Below are positions 17,331 through 27,144 of a DNA stretch of 64,000 nucleotides, one piece after another. The DNA is taken from NCBI RefSeq assembly GCF_031951985.1, contig NZ_JAVLVU010000001.1, forward strand, positions 3,906,001 to 3,970,000, written 5' to 3'. The position numbers and the translations under genes were made by a program. The notes beneath the pieces are model-generated. The model was not told where the DNA came from, searched no databases, and saw only the letters and a program-made list of their open reading frames with translations. This DNA is from Mucilaginibacter terrae (GTDB taxonomy: Bacteria; Bacteroidota; Bacteroidia; Sphingobacteriales; Sphingobacteriaceae). Position 1 is the stretch's first letter. Every line of letters begins with the position of its first letter.

Positions 17331-20300
17331 ATGAAATTGAAAAATTTTCTACTAATCCTATTATTGCCTTGTTTTTTCCTACAAGCAAGTGCCCAAAGCC
17401 CCACCAAGGTAACCGGAAAAGTTACTGACGCCAAAGGGGAACCGCTGGTTGGCGTAAATATCACCTTAAAGGGTAAAACCACGGGTACCTCAAGTGATGT
17501 AAATGGTACGTATTCCCTTACAGCATCAGACGCAAATGCTGTACTTGTTTTCAGTTACCTTGGTTTTAACAGCCAGGAGATCACCTTGAGTGGCCGGACG
17601 CAGGTGGATGTTATTTTAGAAGCTTCTGCAAAATCACTTAACGAAGTAGTGGTTACCGGCTACCAAACCGAACGTAAAAAAGATCTCACCGGTTCGGTAG
17701 CGATAGCTAACGTTGGTGAAATGAAAAAGCAGGTTGTAGCCAACCCCATTAAGGCGCTGCAAGGCCAGGTAGCAGGTATGTTAATTACCGGTAATGGTGC
17801 TCCGAGTTCACCAACTACAGTAAGGATAAGAGGTATTGGAACTTTAAATAATAATGATCCGTTATATATTATTGATGGTGTACCTACCAAGGCCGGTATG
17901 CATGAACTCAATTCAGCCGACATTGAATCTATTCAGGTTTTAAAAAGCGCAGCAGCAGCCAGTATATACGGTTCACGTGCTGCCAACGGCGTAATTATTG
18001 TGACTACCAAGCATGGTAAAAACGGCGTTATGCAGGCTAACGTAAATGCTTATACCGCACTTTCTACATACAACAGGCGAATTGATATGCTGGATGCGCA
18101 AGGTTATGGCAGGGTACTTTGGCAAGCCTACGTAAATAGTGGTTATGATCCGAATACGAATGGGCTCCGTTACCAGTTTAACTGGAATGTAGACCCGGTT
18201 AGCAATCAGCCGGTGCTTAACAACGTTATGGTTGCCGAATATCTTGATAATGCTCATACGCTTAAATCAGCAAATACCGATTGGTTTAAAGAAATCTCTC
18301 GCGTTGGTGTAACTCAAAACTACGATGCACAGGTATCTAACGGAACGCCAAATGGCAATTATCTGTTATCACTGGGTTATTTCGATAATCAGGGTATTGT
18401 AAAGACCACTAATTTTAACCGCATCTCGGCCAGGCTTAATTCGGATTATAAGATGTTCGGCGGCGGCTTAACCGTTGGACAAAACCTCAGCCTGACCAAA
18501 ACCCGTGAAGTGGGTGCCGATATCATTAATTCCGCTATCCAGGCGTTACCCATTATTCCTGTGCGTACCGTAGATGGCATGGGCTGGGGAGGGCCAGTTG
18601 ATGGCATGAACGACCGCCAGAACCCGGTAAGGGTATTAAATGACAATCAGCAAAATAATTACGATTACCTGCGGGTTTTCGGCAATTTCTTTGCAGAAGC
18701 CAAGCTTACCAAGGGCCTGATGTTACGGTCTAATGTAGGTATTGATTACGGTGACTATACTTCACGTAACTGGCAGAAAAAATACCAAAGCGGTTACCTG
18801 GTAAACAACGTTAATAAAGTAATTAACACCCAAACCCATAACGTTAAACTTACCTGGACCAATACCGTAAATTACGACCTGGTACAAAACAATCACCGGT
18901 TAAATGCAGTAGCAGGAACCGAGTTTTACAGCGATAAAACAACGTCGTTTATGGCATCGAGGGAGGGTTTTGTACTCGAAGATCCTGATTACATGTACCT
19001 TGATGCCGGTACCGGAATTAAAGATAACGGCGGTTACGGCGCAAAAAATACCTTATTCTCCTACTTTGCAAAGGCTAATTATTCTTACCTGGACAGGTAT
19101 TTGTTATCAGGAACTATCCGTTTCGACGGCTCATCCAGATTTGGCCAAAATAATAAGTTCGGTACATTTCCTGCGGTTTCTGCCGGTTGGCGTATCAGCG
19201 AGGAACCTTTCTTCAAAAAACAAACGAAAATTTTTGATGAGCTGAAACTACGTGCTGACTGGGGTAAGACCGGTAACCAGGAGATTAACAATAATGCCAT
19301 CTATAATATCTATCTCTCCAGCTATAATATTACAGCCTATGATATTAATGGGGCAAAAAGCGGTGTGCTACCATCGGGTTATTACCTGTCACAAAACGCT
19401 AATCCTAACCTCAAGTGGGAAGCTACTACGATGTCAAACTTCGGATTGGACTTTTCCATTTTAAATCAAAAACTATACGGTACGGTAGAATACTACATTA
19501 AAAAAACCTCCGACATTCTATTGCTTCCACCTTATATAGGGGTGTTGGGCGAAGGCGGCAACACCTGGGTTAACGGAGCATCTATGCAAAATAACGGTTT
19601 TGAGTTGAGCCTCGGCCACCGCAGCAAAATTGGAAGAGATTGGAGCATAGATGTTTCCGGAAACTTTGATGCTGTACGAAATAAAGTAACCAAGCTGCCA
19701 AGTGAGGTGGTAAATGCATACGGAGGCGATGGCAGAGGACAAAATATTCTCGGACGTACGTTTGGCTCCTTCTTTGGTTATGTGGCAGATGGTTTGTATC
19801 AAACACAACAGGAAGTTAACTCGTCGGCTGCTCAGCCTGGTAAAGGATTAGGACGGATCCGCTATCGCGATTTGAACAACGACGGTGTAATTAACGATTA
19901 TGACCGTACCTGGATTGGAAACCCGCTGCCAAAGTTTACTTATGGATTTAATGCCGCAATTAATTACAAAAACTTTGATTTATCATTTCTCTTGCAGGGA
20001 CTGGGTTCTGTAGATGTGCGTAACGAAGCTAAATTATTTACAGATTTTTGGAGTGCTACAGAATCTTCATCTAACAAGGGTGCTCGGTTATTGAATGCAT
20101 GGTCGCCGCTTAATACCGGTTCTACCATCCCTGCAGCATCGCTTACTGACGATAATTTTGAATCCAGGCCATCTACCTATTTTATTGAGAACGGCGCCTA
20201 CCTCAAATTGCGTAACCTGCAAATTGGTTATACATTCGGAGCCTCTCTGCTCTCTAAAATCAAAGTAAAAGCCTTGAGGGTGTATGCCGGTGGTGATAAC

Positions 20301-20411
20301 CTTGCTATACTGTACAAATCCAAGTCGTTTACTGGTTTAGATCCTGAAACACCTGCTTTTGGTTACCCTAACCCACTTGTGGTAACTGCTGGCCTTAACC
20401 TGAAATTTTAA
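17331..20411 (+). CDS. SusC-like TonB-dependent transporter for fructo-oligosaccharides
   Basis: I choose the ATG at 17331 (MKLKNFLLILLLPCFFLQ), which starts a clean signal peptide ending ASAQ; an in-frame TTG 18 bp earlier only adds six residues. The 1026-aa protein has a carboxypeptidase-like regulatory domain (VTGKVTDAKGEPLVGVNI), the TonB box region (LNEVVVTGY), a plug domain with VRIRGIGTLNNNDPLYIIDG, and a 22-strand-type barrel ending in an aromatic-rich strand (GLNLKF). With the SusD protein downstream it forms the outer-membrane pedal-bin importer. The substrate is inferred as levan fragments from the GH32 enzymes. Confidence 0.94.
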   Translation: MKLKNFLLILLLPCFFLQASAQSPTKVTGKVTDAKGEPLVGVNITLKGKTTGTSSDVNGTYSLTASDANAVLVFSYLGFNSQEITLSGRTQVDVILEASAKSLNEVVVTGYQTERKKDLTGSVAIANVGEMKKQVVANPIKALQGQVAGMLITGNGAPSSPTTVRIRGIGTLNNNDPLYIIDGVPTKAGMHELNSADIESIQVLKSAAAASIYGSRAANGVIIVTTKHGKNGVMQANVNAYTALSTYNRRIDMLDAQGYGRVLWQAYVNSGYDPNTNGLRYQFNWNVDPVSNQPVLNNVMVAEYLDNAHTLKSANTDWFKEISRVGVTQNYDAQVSNGTPNGNYLLSLGYFDNQGIVKTTNFNRISARLNSDYKMFGGGLTVGQNLSLTKTREVGADIINSAIQALPIIPVRTVDGMGWGGPVDGMNDRQNPVRVLNDNQQNNYDYLRVFGNFFAEAKLTKGLMLRSNVGIDYGDYTSRNWQKKYQSGYLVNNVNKVINTQTHNVKLTWTNTVNYDLVQNNHRLNAVAGTEFYSDKTTSFMASREGFVLEDPDYMYLDAGTGIKDNGGYGAKNTLFSYFAKANYSYLDRYLLSGTIRFDGSSRFGQNNKFGTFPAVSAGWRISEEPFFKKQTKIFDELKLRADWGKTGNQEINNNAIYNIYLSSYNITAYDINGAKSGVLPSGYYLSQNANPNLKWEATTMSNFGLDFSILNQKLYGTVEYYIKKTSDILLLPPYIGVLGEGGNTWVNGASMQNNGFELSLGHRSKIGRDWSIDVSGNFDAVRNKVTKLPSEVVNAYGGDGRGQNILGRTFGSFFGYVADGLYQTQQEVNSSAAQPGKGLGRIRYRDLNNDGVINDYDRTWIGNPLPKFTYGFNAAINYKNFDLSFLLQGLGSVDVRNEAKLFTDFWSATESSSNKGARLLNAWSPLNTGSTIPAASLTDDNFESRPSTYFIENGAYLKLRNLQIGYTFGASLLSKIKVKALRVYAGGDNLAILYKSKSFTGLDPETPAFGYPNPLVVTAGLNLKF

Positions 20412-20430
20412 CCATTAGAACCAAGAATTA

Positions 20431-22128
20431 ATGAAAAGATATTTATATAGAATGGCTTTGTTGACATTGCTGTTCACCTCATGCAATAAAGCCCTGGAAG
20501 TAAACCCCAAAGGCACCCTGAACGAAGATCAGGTGGCAACCCCTGAGCAAGCCGAGGGCTTTGTAATTGCTGCCTACTCGCAGTTGGGTAATGATGAAAT
20601 CAACAGGGCATTCAGTATGTACCAATATGGTAATGTGCGTGCCGATGATGCCTACAAGGGTGGGGGCGGCATTAGTGACGGTGATGTATTTCATGCCATG
20701 GAAATATTTACAACTTCACGCCCCGACCAGTGGAACTATGATGGGATTTGGTTTAACATATACGTAGGTATACGCCGGGCAAACGAAGGATTGCGTGTAT
20801 TAAGTAAATTTACACAGGCGCAATTTCCACAATTAAATACAAGGAAGGCCGAATTGCGATTTTTAAGAGGTTACTGGTACCTGATGGTAGAAAATTTGTT
20901 CAAAAACATTCCTTACATCGACGAAAACCTGCCCTCTGATGATTATAAGCTGGAGCCTAATAACAAATATACCCGGGATCAGATACTGGATAAGATAGCT
21001 GCCGATTTTGAGTTTGCTGCAAATACCCTTCCGGCAACGCAAAGCCAGATAGGGCGCGCTAATAAATATGCAGCCTATGCTTACCTGGCAAAAACACGTT
21101 TATTTCAGGCTTATAAGCAGGATGAAAAACACAATGTTACCAGTATTGATGCCCAAAGATTACAGCAGGTGGTAGATGCCTCTAACGCGGTTTTGGCGTC
21201 GGGCTATAAACTTCAGCTGGATTTTGGAAACAACTTTGTATCCGGAAGTTTTGAAAACGGTTCGGAGGCTATCATGTCTGTACAGTTCTCCACCAACGAC
21301 GGAGCCGGTCGTGGCCGTGTTAATTACGGCGACATGCTTACGGTTCCTCAAGGTATTGGCTGCTGTGATTTTCAAAAGCCATCTCAAAATTTAACTAACG
21401 CCTATAAAACCGGCACTAATGGGGTGCCTTTGTTAGATACTTACAGCCAGCAAAATGTTGATTTTGTAAATAATACGGTTGATCCACGTTTGGATCATAC
21501 CATATCCCGCCCGGGAGCGCCCTGGAAATATGACCCTATGCGGGTTGTAACCGAGGCCTGGAGTCGTAACGTTCCTATATACGGCACTTATAACTCTATG
21601 AAAGAAAACGTTTCACCAGACTGTGACTGTTTTATCAACGTTGCACCGTTCTTCGGAAACACCAAAGCTCGAATCATGATCAGGCTGGCTGATGTAATGT
21701 TGTTTAAAGCCGAGGCGCTGATTGAATTGGGGCGTCCGATAGAAGCTTTGCCGATCATTAACGAAATTCGTACACGGGCGTCTAACAGCACTGCGCGTTT
21801 GGTAAAAGCCAATGGCCAGCCTACTTCAAAATATTATGTGCAGCCCTATACGCCCGGGGTTAATATTGACTGGAACCTGGATAATGCACGTAAAGCCTTG
21901 CGGTTTGAACGCCGCCTGGAAATGGCACTTGAGGGCGAGCGCTTTTTTGACCTGGTAAGATGGGGCATTGCAGACAAGGTTATGAACGACTTTTTTAACA
22001 TAGAAAAGCCATCCAGAAGTATTTATCAGAATGCGAAGTTCACCAAGGGCCGTGATGAATACCTGCCTATTCCGCAAAACCAAATCTTCTGGAGCGAGAA
22101 CCGTTACGTTCAAAACCCGGGATACTAA
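20431..22128 (+). CDS. SusD-like glycan-binding lipoprotein of the fructan locus
   Basis: 565 aa with lipobox LLFTSC, so surface-anchored. It contains the SusD/RagB-type TPR helices (AELRFLRGYWYLMVENLF, ANKYAAYAYLAKTRLFQAYK) and the C-terminal conserved block ALRFERRLEMALEGERFFDL followed by LPIPQNQI. SusD proteins lid the SusC barrel and bind oligosaccharides. It starts 19 bp after susC, so it is co-transcribed. Confidence 0.94.
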   Translation: MKRYLYRMALLTLLFTSCNKALEVNPKGTLNEDQVATPEQAEGFVIAAYSQLGNDEINRAFSMYQYGNVRADDAYKGGGGISDGDVFHAMEIFTTSRPDQWNYDGIWFNIYVGIRRANEGLRVLSKFTQAQFPQLNTRKAELRFLRGYWYLMVENLFKNIPYIDENLPSDDYKLEPNNKYTRDQILDKIAADFEFAANTLPATQSQIGRANKYAAYAYLAKTRLFQAYKQDEKHNVTSIDAQRLQQVVDASNAVLASGYKLQLDFGNNFVSGSFENGSEAIMSVQFSTNDGAGRGRVNYGDMLTVPQGIGCCDFQKPSQNLTNAYKTGTNGVPLLDTYSQQNVDFVNNTVDPRLDHTISRPGAPWKYDPMRVVTEAWSRNVPIYGTYNSMKENVSPDCDCFINVAPFFGNTKARIMIRLADVMLFKAEALIELGRPIEALPIINEIRTRASNSTARLVKANGQPTSKYYVQPYTPGVNIDWNLDNARKALRFERRLEMALEGERFFDLVRWGIADKVMNDFFNIEKPSRSIYQNAKFTKGRDEYLPIPQNQIFWSENRYVQNPGY

Positions 22129-22146
22129 CCACTAACCAATTATAAC

Positions 22147-23535
22147 ATGAGAAATTATATAAGTAAGAAAGCAAAGTCGGTTGGCTTAGTCATTATGGCT
22201 ATTGCGGTTATAACTGGCTGTAAAAAGGATAAGGATTCAGGTTTTAACGTCGACTCTGAAGTTCAGTTAACCTCTTTTGCCATTAATAGCGTTAAGGGCG
22301 AGATCAATCAAAACACCGGGGACATCATTGTTAATGTGCCTTTTGGCACCAGTTTAACTACGTTAACCCCCGTTTTGCAAATGCCTGCTAATGCCACAGC
22401 CACCCCGGCATCAAATCAAGCCATGAATTTCACGGGAACGGTAAAGTATCGGATCACTAACGGCAACGTATTTAAAGACTATAATGCTATAGTTAAAATT
22501 ATTCCACCAATATCTGCTTTCAAAATCAATGGTGTAAATGCAACTATAAACCATGAAAACAAAAACATCACGCTGATATTACCGGATGGTACCAACGTGT
22601 CATCGCTGTCACCGGATATCGCTTTACAATCAGGCGCAACCGTTTCACCGGCATCGGGTGTAGCGCAAAACTTTACGCAACCAATCAACTATACAGTAAC
22701 AGTTGGAAATTCAACGGTTACGTATTCAGTAAATGTAATCAGTAACTCGGTGAGCGAGTACGCTTTCCTGGGTACCTCAGCGTCCCGGTCGGCCATTACT
22801 AACCCTGATGAAAAGGCAGCAGCAGATTGGTTCTTCGCCACTTATCCCACCGCCGATTATGTTTCGTTTCAAAGCATAGAGACCGGGAAAAAACTATCGA
22901 ACTATAAGGTAATGTGGTGGCATTTTGATTCCGCTCAGGATTTGCCCGCAGCAGCAACATCGGCCACAGTAGTCAATGCCCTTAAAGCATATCGTACAGG
23001 CGGCGGAAGCTTATTGTTGACAACCTATGCAACAAGATATGTAGAAACTTTAGGCATCGTGCCTGCAGGACGCGGACCCAACAACGTATTCGGCGATTTC
23101 CCGCCAAACGGGTTTGTAGAAACAGGTAGCGACTGGGGGATATCTTTCAAGGGCAAGGAAAGTCATCCCGTATTTCAGGGTTTAGAAACTTTTGAGCCAG
23201 GCAAAGCATACCTGTTAGAAAAGGGCACCTTCCGTTTAAATCACACCGCCTGGTGGTATATTAATGATTGGGGCGGTTATGGCACTGCGGCCGTTTGGCA
23301 TGACCAAACCGGTGGCACAAATCTGGCCTCAGAAGCGTGGGATAACGAGCTCAACGGCAGAGCCGGCATTGCCGAGTGGCCTTCGGTTAATAACAGTGGT
23401 AAAGTGATCATCGTTGCTTTTGGTGCTTACGACTGGTATTCTGAGCCTTTGAATGGCGGCAGTACCATTAACCGTTACCTAACCAACATTAAAAAGATCA
23501 CCAAAAACGCAATTGATTATTTAAAAGTAAAATAA
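22147..23535 (+). CDS. Surface glycan-binding lipoprotein, DUF5018-type repeats plus DUF4960 domain (levan SGBP)
   Basis: 462 aa, lipobox AVITGC followed by charged KKDKDSG, the outer-membrane export signal. The N-terminal ~200 aa contain two tandem Ig-like repeats of the DUF5018 type (ATPASNQAMNFTGTVKYRIT; then ATVSPASGVAQNFTQPINYT). The C-terminal ~260 aa form a DUF4960-type domain rich in aromatic residues (VMWWHFDSAQDLP, AWWYINDWGGYG, AFGAYDWYSEP). DUF4960 proteins such as BT1761 are surface binders in levan loci, which supports levan rather than inulin as the substrate. It has no recognisable catalytic residues. Confidence 0.85.
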   Translation: MRNYISKKAKSVGLVIMAIAVITGCKKDKDSGFNVDSEVQLTSFAINSVKGEINQNTGDIIVNVPFGTSLTTLTPVLQMPANATATPASNQAMNFTGTVKYRITNGNVFKDYNAIVKIIPPISAFKINGVNATINHENKNITLILPDGTNVSSLSPDIALQSGATVSPASGVAQNFTQPINYTVTVGNSTVTYSVNVISNSVSEYAFLGTSASRSAITNPDEKAAADWFFATYPTADYVSFQSIETGKKLSNYKVMWWHFDSAQDLPAAATSATVVNALKAYRTGGGSLLLTTYATRYVETLGIVPAGRGPNNVFGDFPPNGFVETGSDWGISFKGKESHPVFQGLETFEPGKAYLLEKGTFRLNHTAWWYINDWGGYGTAAVWHDQTGGTNLASEAWDNELNGRAGIAEWPSVNNSGKVIIVAFGAYDWYSEPLNGGSTINRYLTNIKKITKNAIDYLKVK

Positions 23536-23536
23536 C

Positions 23537-23571
23537 ATACTGTCGGGCTGGTTACCCCGCCCGGATAGTAT
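23537..23571 (+). promoter_or_regulatory. Intercistronic hairpin between the surface-binding gene and the first GH32 gene
   Basis: ATACTGTCGGGC pairs imperfectly with GCCCGGATAGTAT around a ~10-nt loop; no T tract follows. In glycan loci such hairpins often reduce or stabilise transcript between the abundant SusC/D/binder genes and the enzyme genes. The function is inferred. Confidence 0.4.
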
Positions 23572-23587
23572 TTACCAAAAAAACCTG

Positions 23588-25153
23588 ATGATTATGGTTT
23601 ATAAAAAATTGATATTGGCAAGCAGTATTGCACTGACCTTGTTTGCCTGTAAAAAAGAAAGCTCTACTACCAATACACTGCCCTATACTGATGAAAAGTT
23701 TAGCATATACCCTAAACCGACGGTAGCGACCAGCGCAGGCAGTACCAACCGTACAGGTTGGGTAGGTGATGTAATGCCCTATTATGTGAATAACCAGTTT
23801 GAACTGTTTTTTTTGCACGATGCACCTGATAAGGCCAAACAAAGCAGTACCGGACAGCATGATATTCATAAGTTTAGTAGTAAGGACCTGTTAAATTTTA
23901 GTTATGACGGACAGGCCATTTCTTATGGAACAGCCGCCACTCAAGATCAGTTGGTTGGCACCGGTTCAATGGTTAAGGTGGGGGATACGTATTACTTCTA
24001 CTATACCGGGCACAACAGTTCAAGCAGCTGGTTGCAAAACAACAATCCGGCCTGGACGGGCGGTAACAGTCGCGAAGCTGTAATGTATGCCACCAGTAAA
24101 GACATGAAGACCTGGACAAAGAAGACAAGTTTTGCGCTCAGGGCTTCAGATGGCTACAGCAGCACCGATTTCCGCGATCCCTATGTGTTTTATAACGACG
24201 AATTTAAAGAGTATTGGATGCTGGTAAGTACCCAGCAAGCCGGTAAAGGAATTATCCTGGTATACAAATCAGCTGATCCTGCTATGGATAACTGGCAGAT
24301 AAGAGGACCGCTAACAGTTGAAGGGAGCTATCTGATGCTGGAATGCGCTGATATTGTTAAGATCGGCGATAAATATTACCTCTTTTTTGGTGAAGACTGG
24401 AGCAATACCCCCGGTACACATTACCGTGTAGCCAGCTCAACTGCCGGCCCTTGGGTTAAACCGGCCGATGGTAACGATATGTTCGACGGTCACCAGTTCT
24501 ATGCCGGGCGCATGGCCTCAAACGGAACAACTAACTATACCTTCGGCTGGGCGCATCGCCGTAATCCGGAGAATGATAACGGAACCCGCACCTGGGGAGG
24601 TAACCTCATTTCGCATGAGTTGGTGAAACTGAGTAATGACAAATTAGGCGTAAAAAGTCCCGCTGCGGTAAGAGCGTATTTTACAAAGGAAACCGCTGTT
24701 GAAGTTAAAGGGCAAACCGGAACAGTTAAGCAAACCGGTACACAATATACCCTAACCGGTAGTGCAGCATTGGCCTTGTATAAATTTGCCAATATGGATG
24801 GTACGTCCAGGATACAGGGGGGAATAACCTTTAGTAACCTAACAGGTACAGCTTCGCTCGGATTTAATACCAAGGCAGATAATACCAGCAGCTATGTCAT
24901 CAAATTTGAGCCTGCGGCCAAACGTATTGCTGCTTATAATAACGGTGTAGAAGTTACCCGCGTACCCTTTAACTTCCAGGCAGGCAAAAATTACGACTTC
25001 AGCATAGTTGCTGATGGCTCGATTGCTGTTTTGTATGTAAATGATGAGATTGCTTTAACTAACCGGATCTATAGTATGAACGGCAACATGTGGAGCCTGA
25101 GTGCCGAAGGAATGGAAATTAGCGCCAGTAATTTAAAGGTGATTAAACACTAA
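23588..25153 (+). CDS. GH32 endo-levanase-like surface lipoprotein
   Basis: 521 aa from ATG 23588 (an ATG at 23597 is equally plausible). Lipobox LTLFAC gives Cys21, followed by KKES, so it is probably exposed on the cell surface. GH32 catalytic landmarks are Asp61 in WVGDVMPYY (nucleophile), the RDP triad at 196-198 (DFRDPYV) and Glu252 in MLECADIV (acid/base). The WVGD form instead of WMNDPNG resembles the endo-levanase BT1760. The C-terminal ~150 aa is the beta-sandwich module. It would cut levan into oligosaccharides for SusC/D. The endo mode is inferred from resemblance and surface location. Confidence 0.85.
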   Translation: MIMVYKKLILASSIALTLFACKKESSTTNTLPYTDEKFSIYPKPTVATSAGSTNRTGWVGDVMPYYVNNQFELFFLHDAPDKAKQSSTGQHDIHKFSSKDLLNFSYDGQAISYGTAATQDQLVGTGSMVKVGDTYYFYYTGHNSSSSWLQNNNPAWTGGNSREAVMYATSKDMKTWTKKTSFALRASDGYSSTDFRDPYVFYNDEFKEYWMLVSTQQAGKGIILVYKSADPAMDNWQIRGPLTVEGSYLMLECADIVKIGDKYYLFFGEDWSNTPGTHYRVASSTAGPWVKPADGNDMFDGHQFYAGRMASNGTTNYTFGWAHRRNPENDNGTRTWGGNLISHELVKLSNDKLGVKSPAAVRAYFTKETAVEVKGQTGTVKQTGTQYTLTGSAALALYKFANMDGTSRIQGGITFSNLTGTASLGFNTKADNTSSYVIKFEPAAKRIAAYNNGVEVTRVPFNFQAGKNYDFSIVADGSIAVLYVNDEIALTNRIYSMNGNMWSLSAEGMEISASNLKVIKH

Positions 25154-25154
25154 G

Positions 25155-27125
25155 ATGAAAGTTCAATTTGCTATAAGGGCATGCTTGTTGCTGTTTAGCA
25201 TATTAACAGCCAGGCATGCCTATGGGCAAACTTTAAAGAGATCGGCAACCGATCAAAAGTATTATCCGCAATACCATTTCCGGCCGCGAAGCGGATGGAT
25301 TGGTGATCCTGATGGCCTGGTATTTACCAATAACACCTTTCATTTGTTTTGGTGGGGACATGCTACTTCCAAAGATTTAGTTTATTGGAAAGAACAACCT
25401 TACCCGATGAAACGAAGTGACCGCTCTTTCTCATACTTCAGCGGCTCGGTAGTGGTGGACACAGCAAACACAAGTGGGTTGGGGAAACAAAGCATGATTG
25501 CAGTTTTTACCCGTCACTACCCCGGAGATACGCTGCCCGAGACACAAGTACTTTCGGTAAGTACAAATGAAGGTCATACTTTTGACTATTACCAGAATAA
25601 TCCGGTACTGGATATTAAAAAGATATTTTTCCGCGATCCGCAGGTTTTTTGGTATCAACAGGATAGGCTTTGGAAAATGGTTGTCAGCATACCAAATGTG
25701 CAGGAGATCCAGATTTATGAGTCCAGGGATTTGAAGGTCTGGAAATATTGCAGTAGTTTCCAGGGTTTGGGCGCTAAAAATTCATTTTGGGAATGCCCTG
25801 ACTTATTTGAACTTCCGGTTGCAGGTACCAAAACAAAAAAGTGGGTGATGCTTATTGGCCGGGGGCCTAACCGTGTGCAGTATTTTGTAGGTAATTTTGA
25901 TGGCAAAACTTTTACCGTCGACCAGGAAAGCCGTAATTATCTGACAAATGGTGTTGGCATACATGGAAGCGTTTTCGAAGATTTTGAAAATGGGCTGAGC
26001 CGATGGAAACAACAGGGAAGGGCTTTTTTAGATACGAGTGCATCCACTGATTTTTTAGGCAAAGCACTTGCTGCATCTTCAGGCAAGCAAGGTACGATGG
26101 GCAAGTTAACATCAACTCCGTTTAGGGTGAGTAGTAATGCCATCAATTTTTTGCTGGCTGGCGGAAGGCATCCCGACAGCACCTGCATTAACTTATTATG
26201 GAACGGCAAGGTTGTGCGGAGCACTACCGGGGATAACACTAACGTGCTAAAATGGAATGGCTGGGATGTATGTGATTTGAAAGGTAAAACTGTTTCGCTC
26301 GAAATACTTGACCGGCATCCTGCGGAAAAGATGGGAAATATAGCTGTTGACCACATTGTGTTTTCTGATGCACTCATGAATAACCAGCTCGAACATGCCA
26401 ACTGGCTCGATTACGGACCGGATTATTACGCAACCCGGACATGGCGAAACTATGATGGTAAACGGTCTTTTGGCGATACGGTGTTTGCAATAGGGTGGAT
26501 GGGTAATTGGGACTATGCTAATAAAGTGCCTACGCGATGGGGTAGAGGTTTCCAATCCGTTCCAAGGATTATGTCGCTTAAGCGTATTTTAAATGGATAT
26601 CAGGTAAGTCAACAGCCTGTACCAGCGTTGAGCAAACTCCGGGGAAAGGGATATAGCAGCAATAGCCTGACGATTAATGGAACCAAAACAATAACTTTTC
26701 AGCCGGAAAGCAACAGTTATGAGTTGGAGGTCGTTTTTAAACCTACTGATAAGCATCCTTTTGGTTTGAATTTATTCGTAGGCGAAGGGCGCAAAATGGT
26801 CTTTCGTTATGATCCGGTGCTATCGCAGCTAACCATCGACCGATCGAGCGCAACGGATTATAAGAGCGATACCTCATTTACAAGGCTGTTTGCGAAAAAG
26901 TATAATGCGCCGCTTACACTTGAAAAGGGAACGCTTAAACTGCGGATCTTTGTAGATGAGTCTTCGGTTGAGGTGTTCTGTAATGACGGCAGCCTCGTAC
27001 TTAGTACAACTAATTTTCCGTCCATTGGCCAAACAGGTATTGAACTATTTTCTGATGGCGGATTGATCAGCGTACCCTTGTTAAAGGCCTGGCCGCTCAA
27101 AACAATTCGGAATTCGAGTAACTAA
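25155..27125 (+). CDS. GH32 exo-fructanase with an inserted ~140-aa domain in the propeller
   Basis: 656 aa, longer than the usual ~500. Signal peptide ending HAYG. Catalytic positions: Asp51 in WIGDPDG, the RDP in FFRDPQVFW and the Glu in FWECPDLFEL. The usual loop between the first strand and WGHA is shortened (HLFWWGHATSKDLVYW). After YLTNGVGIHG (~265) an inserted module of about 140 aa (FEDFENGLSRW to AVDHIVFSDA) interrupts the propeller before the terminal blade (WLDYGPDYYATRTW); it looks like a carbohydrate-binding beta-sandwich. The C-terminal sandwich (VDESSVEVFCNDG) is present. It begins 1 nt after the preceding stop codon. It is probably periplasmic, releasing fructose from oligosaccharides. 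Confidence 0.88.
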   Translation: MKVQFAIRACLLLFSILTARHAYGQTLKRSATDQKYYPQYHFRPRSGWIGDPDGLVFTNNTFHLFWWGHATSKDLVYWKEQPYPMKRSDRSFSYFSGSVVVDTANTSGLGKQSMIAVFTRHYPGDTLPETQVLSVSTNEGHTFDYYQNNPVLDIKKIFFRDPQVFWYQQDRLWKMVVSIPNVQEIQIYESRDLKVWKYCSSFQGLGAKNSFWECPDLFELPVAGTKTKKWVMLIGRGPNRVQYFVGNFDGKTFTVDQESRNYLTNGVGIHGSVFEDFENGLSRWKQQGRAFLDTSASTDFLGKALAASSGKQGTMGKLTSTPFRVSSNAINFLLAGGRHPDSTCINLLWNGKVVRSTTGDNTNVLKWNGWDVCDLKGKTVSLEILDRHPAEKMGNIAVDHIVFSDALMNNQLEHANWLDYGPDYYATRTWRNYDGKRSFGDTVFAIGWMGNWDYANKVPTRWGRGFQSVPRIMSLKRILNGYQVSQQPVPALSKLRGKGYSSNSLTINGTKTITFQPESNSYELEVVFKPTDKHPFGLNLFVGEGRKMVFRYDPVLSQLTIDRSSATDYKSDTSFTRLFAKKYNAPLTLEKGTLKLRIFVDESSVEVFCNDGSLVLSTTNFPSIGQTGIELFSDGGLISVPLLKAWPLKTIRNSSN

Positions 27126-27144
27126 CCAACTAAAACTAAAGCAT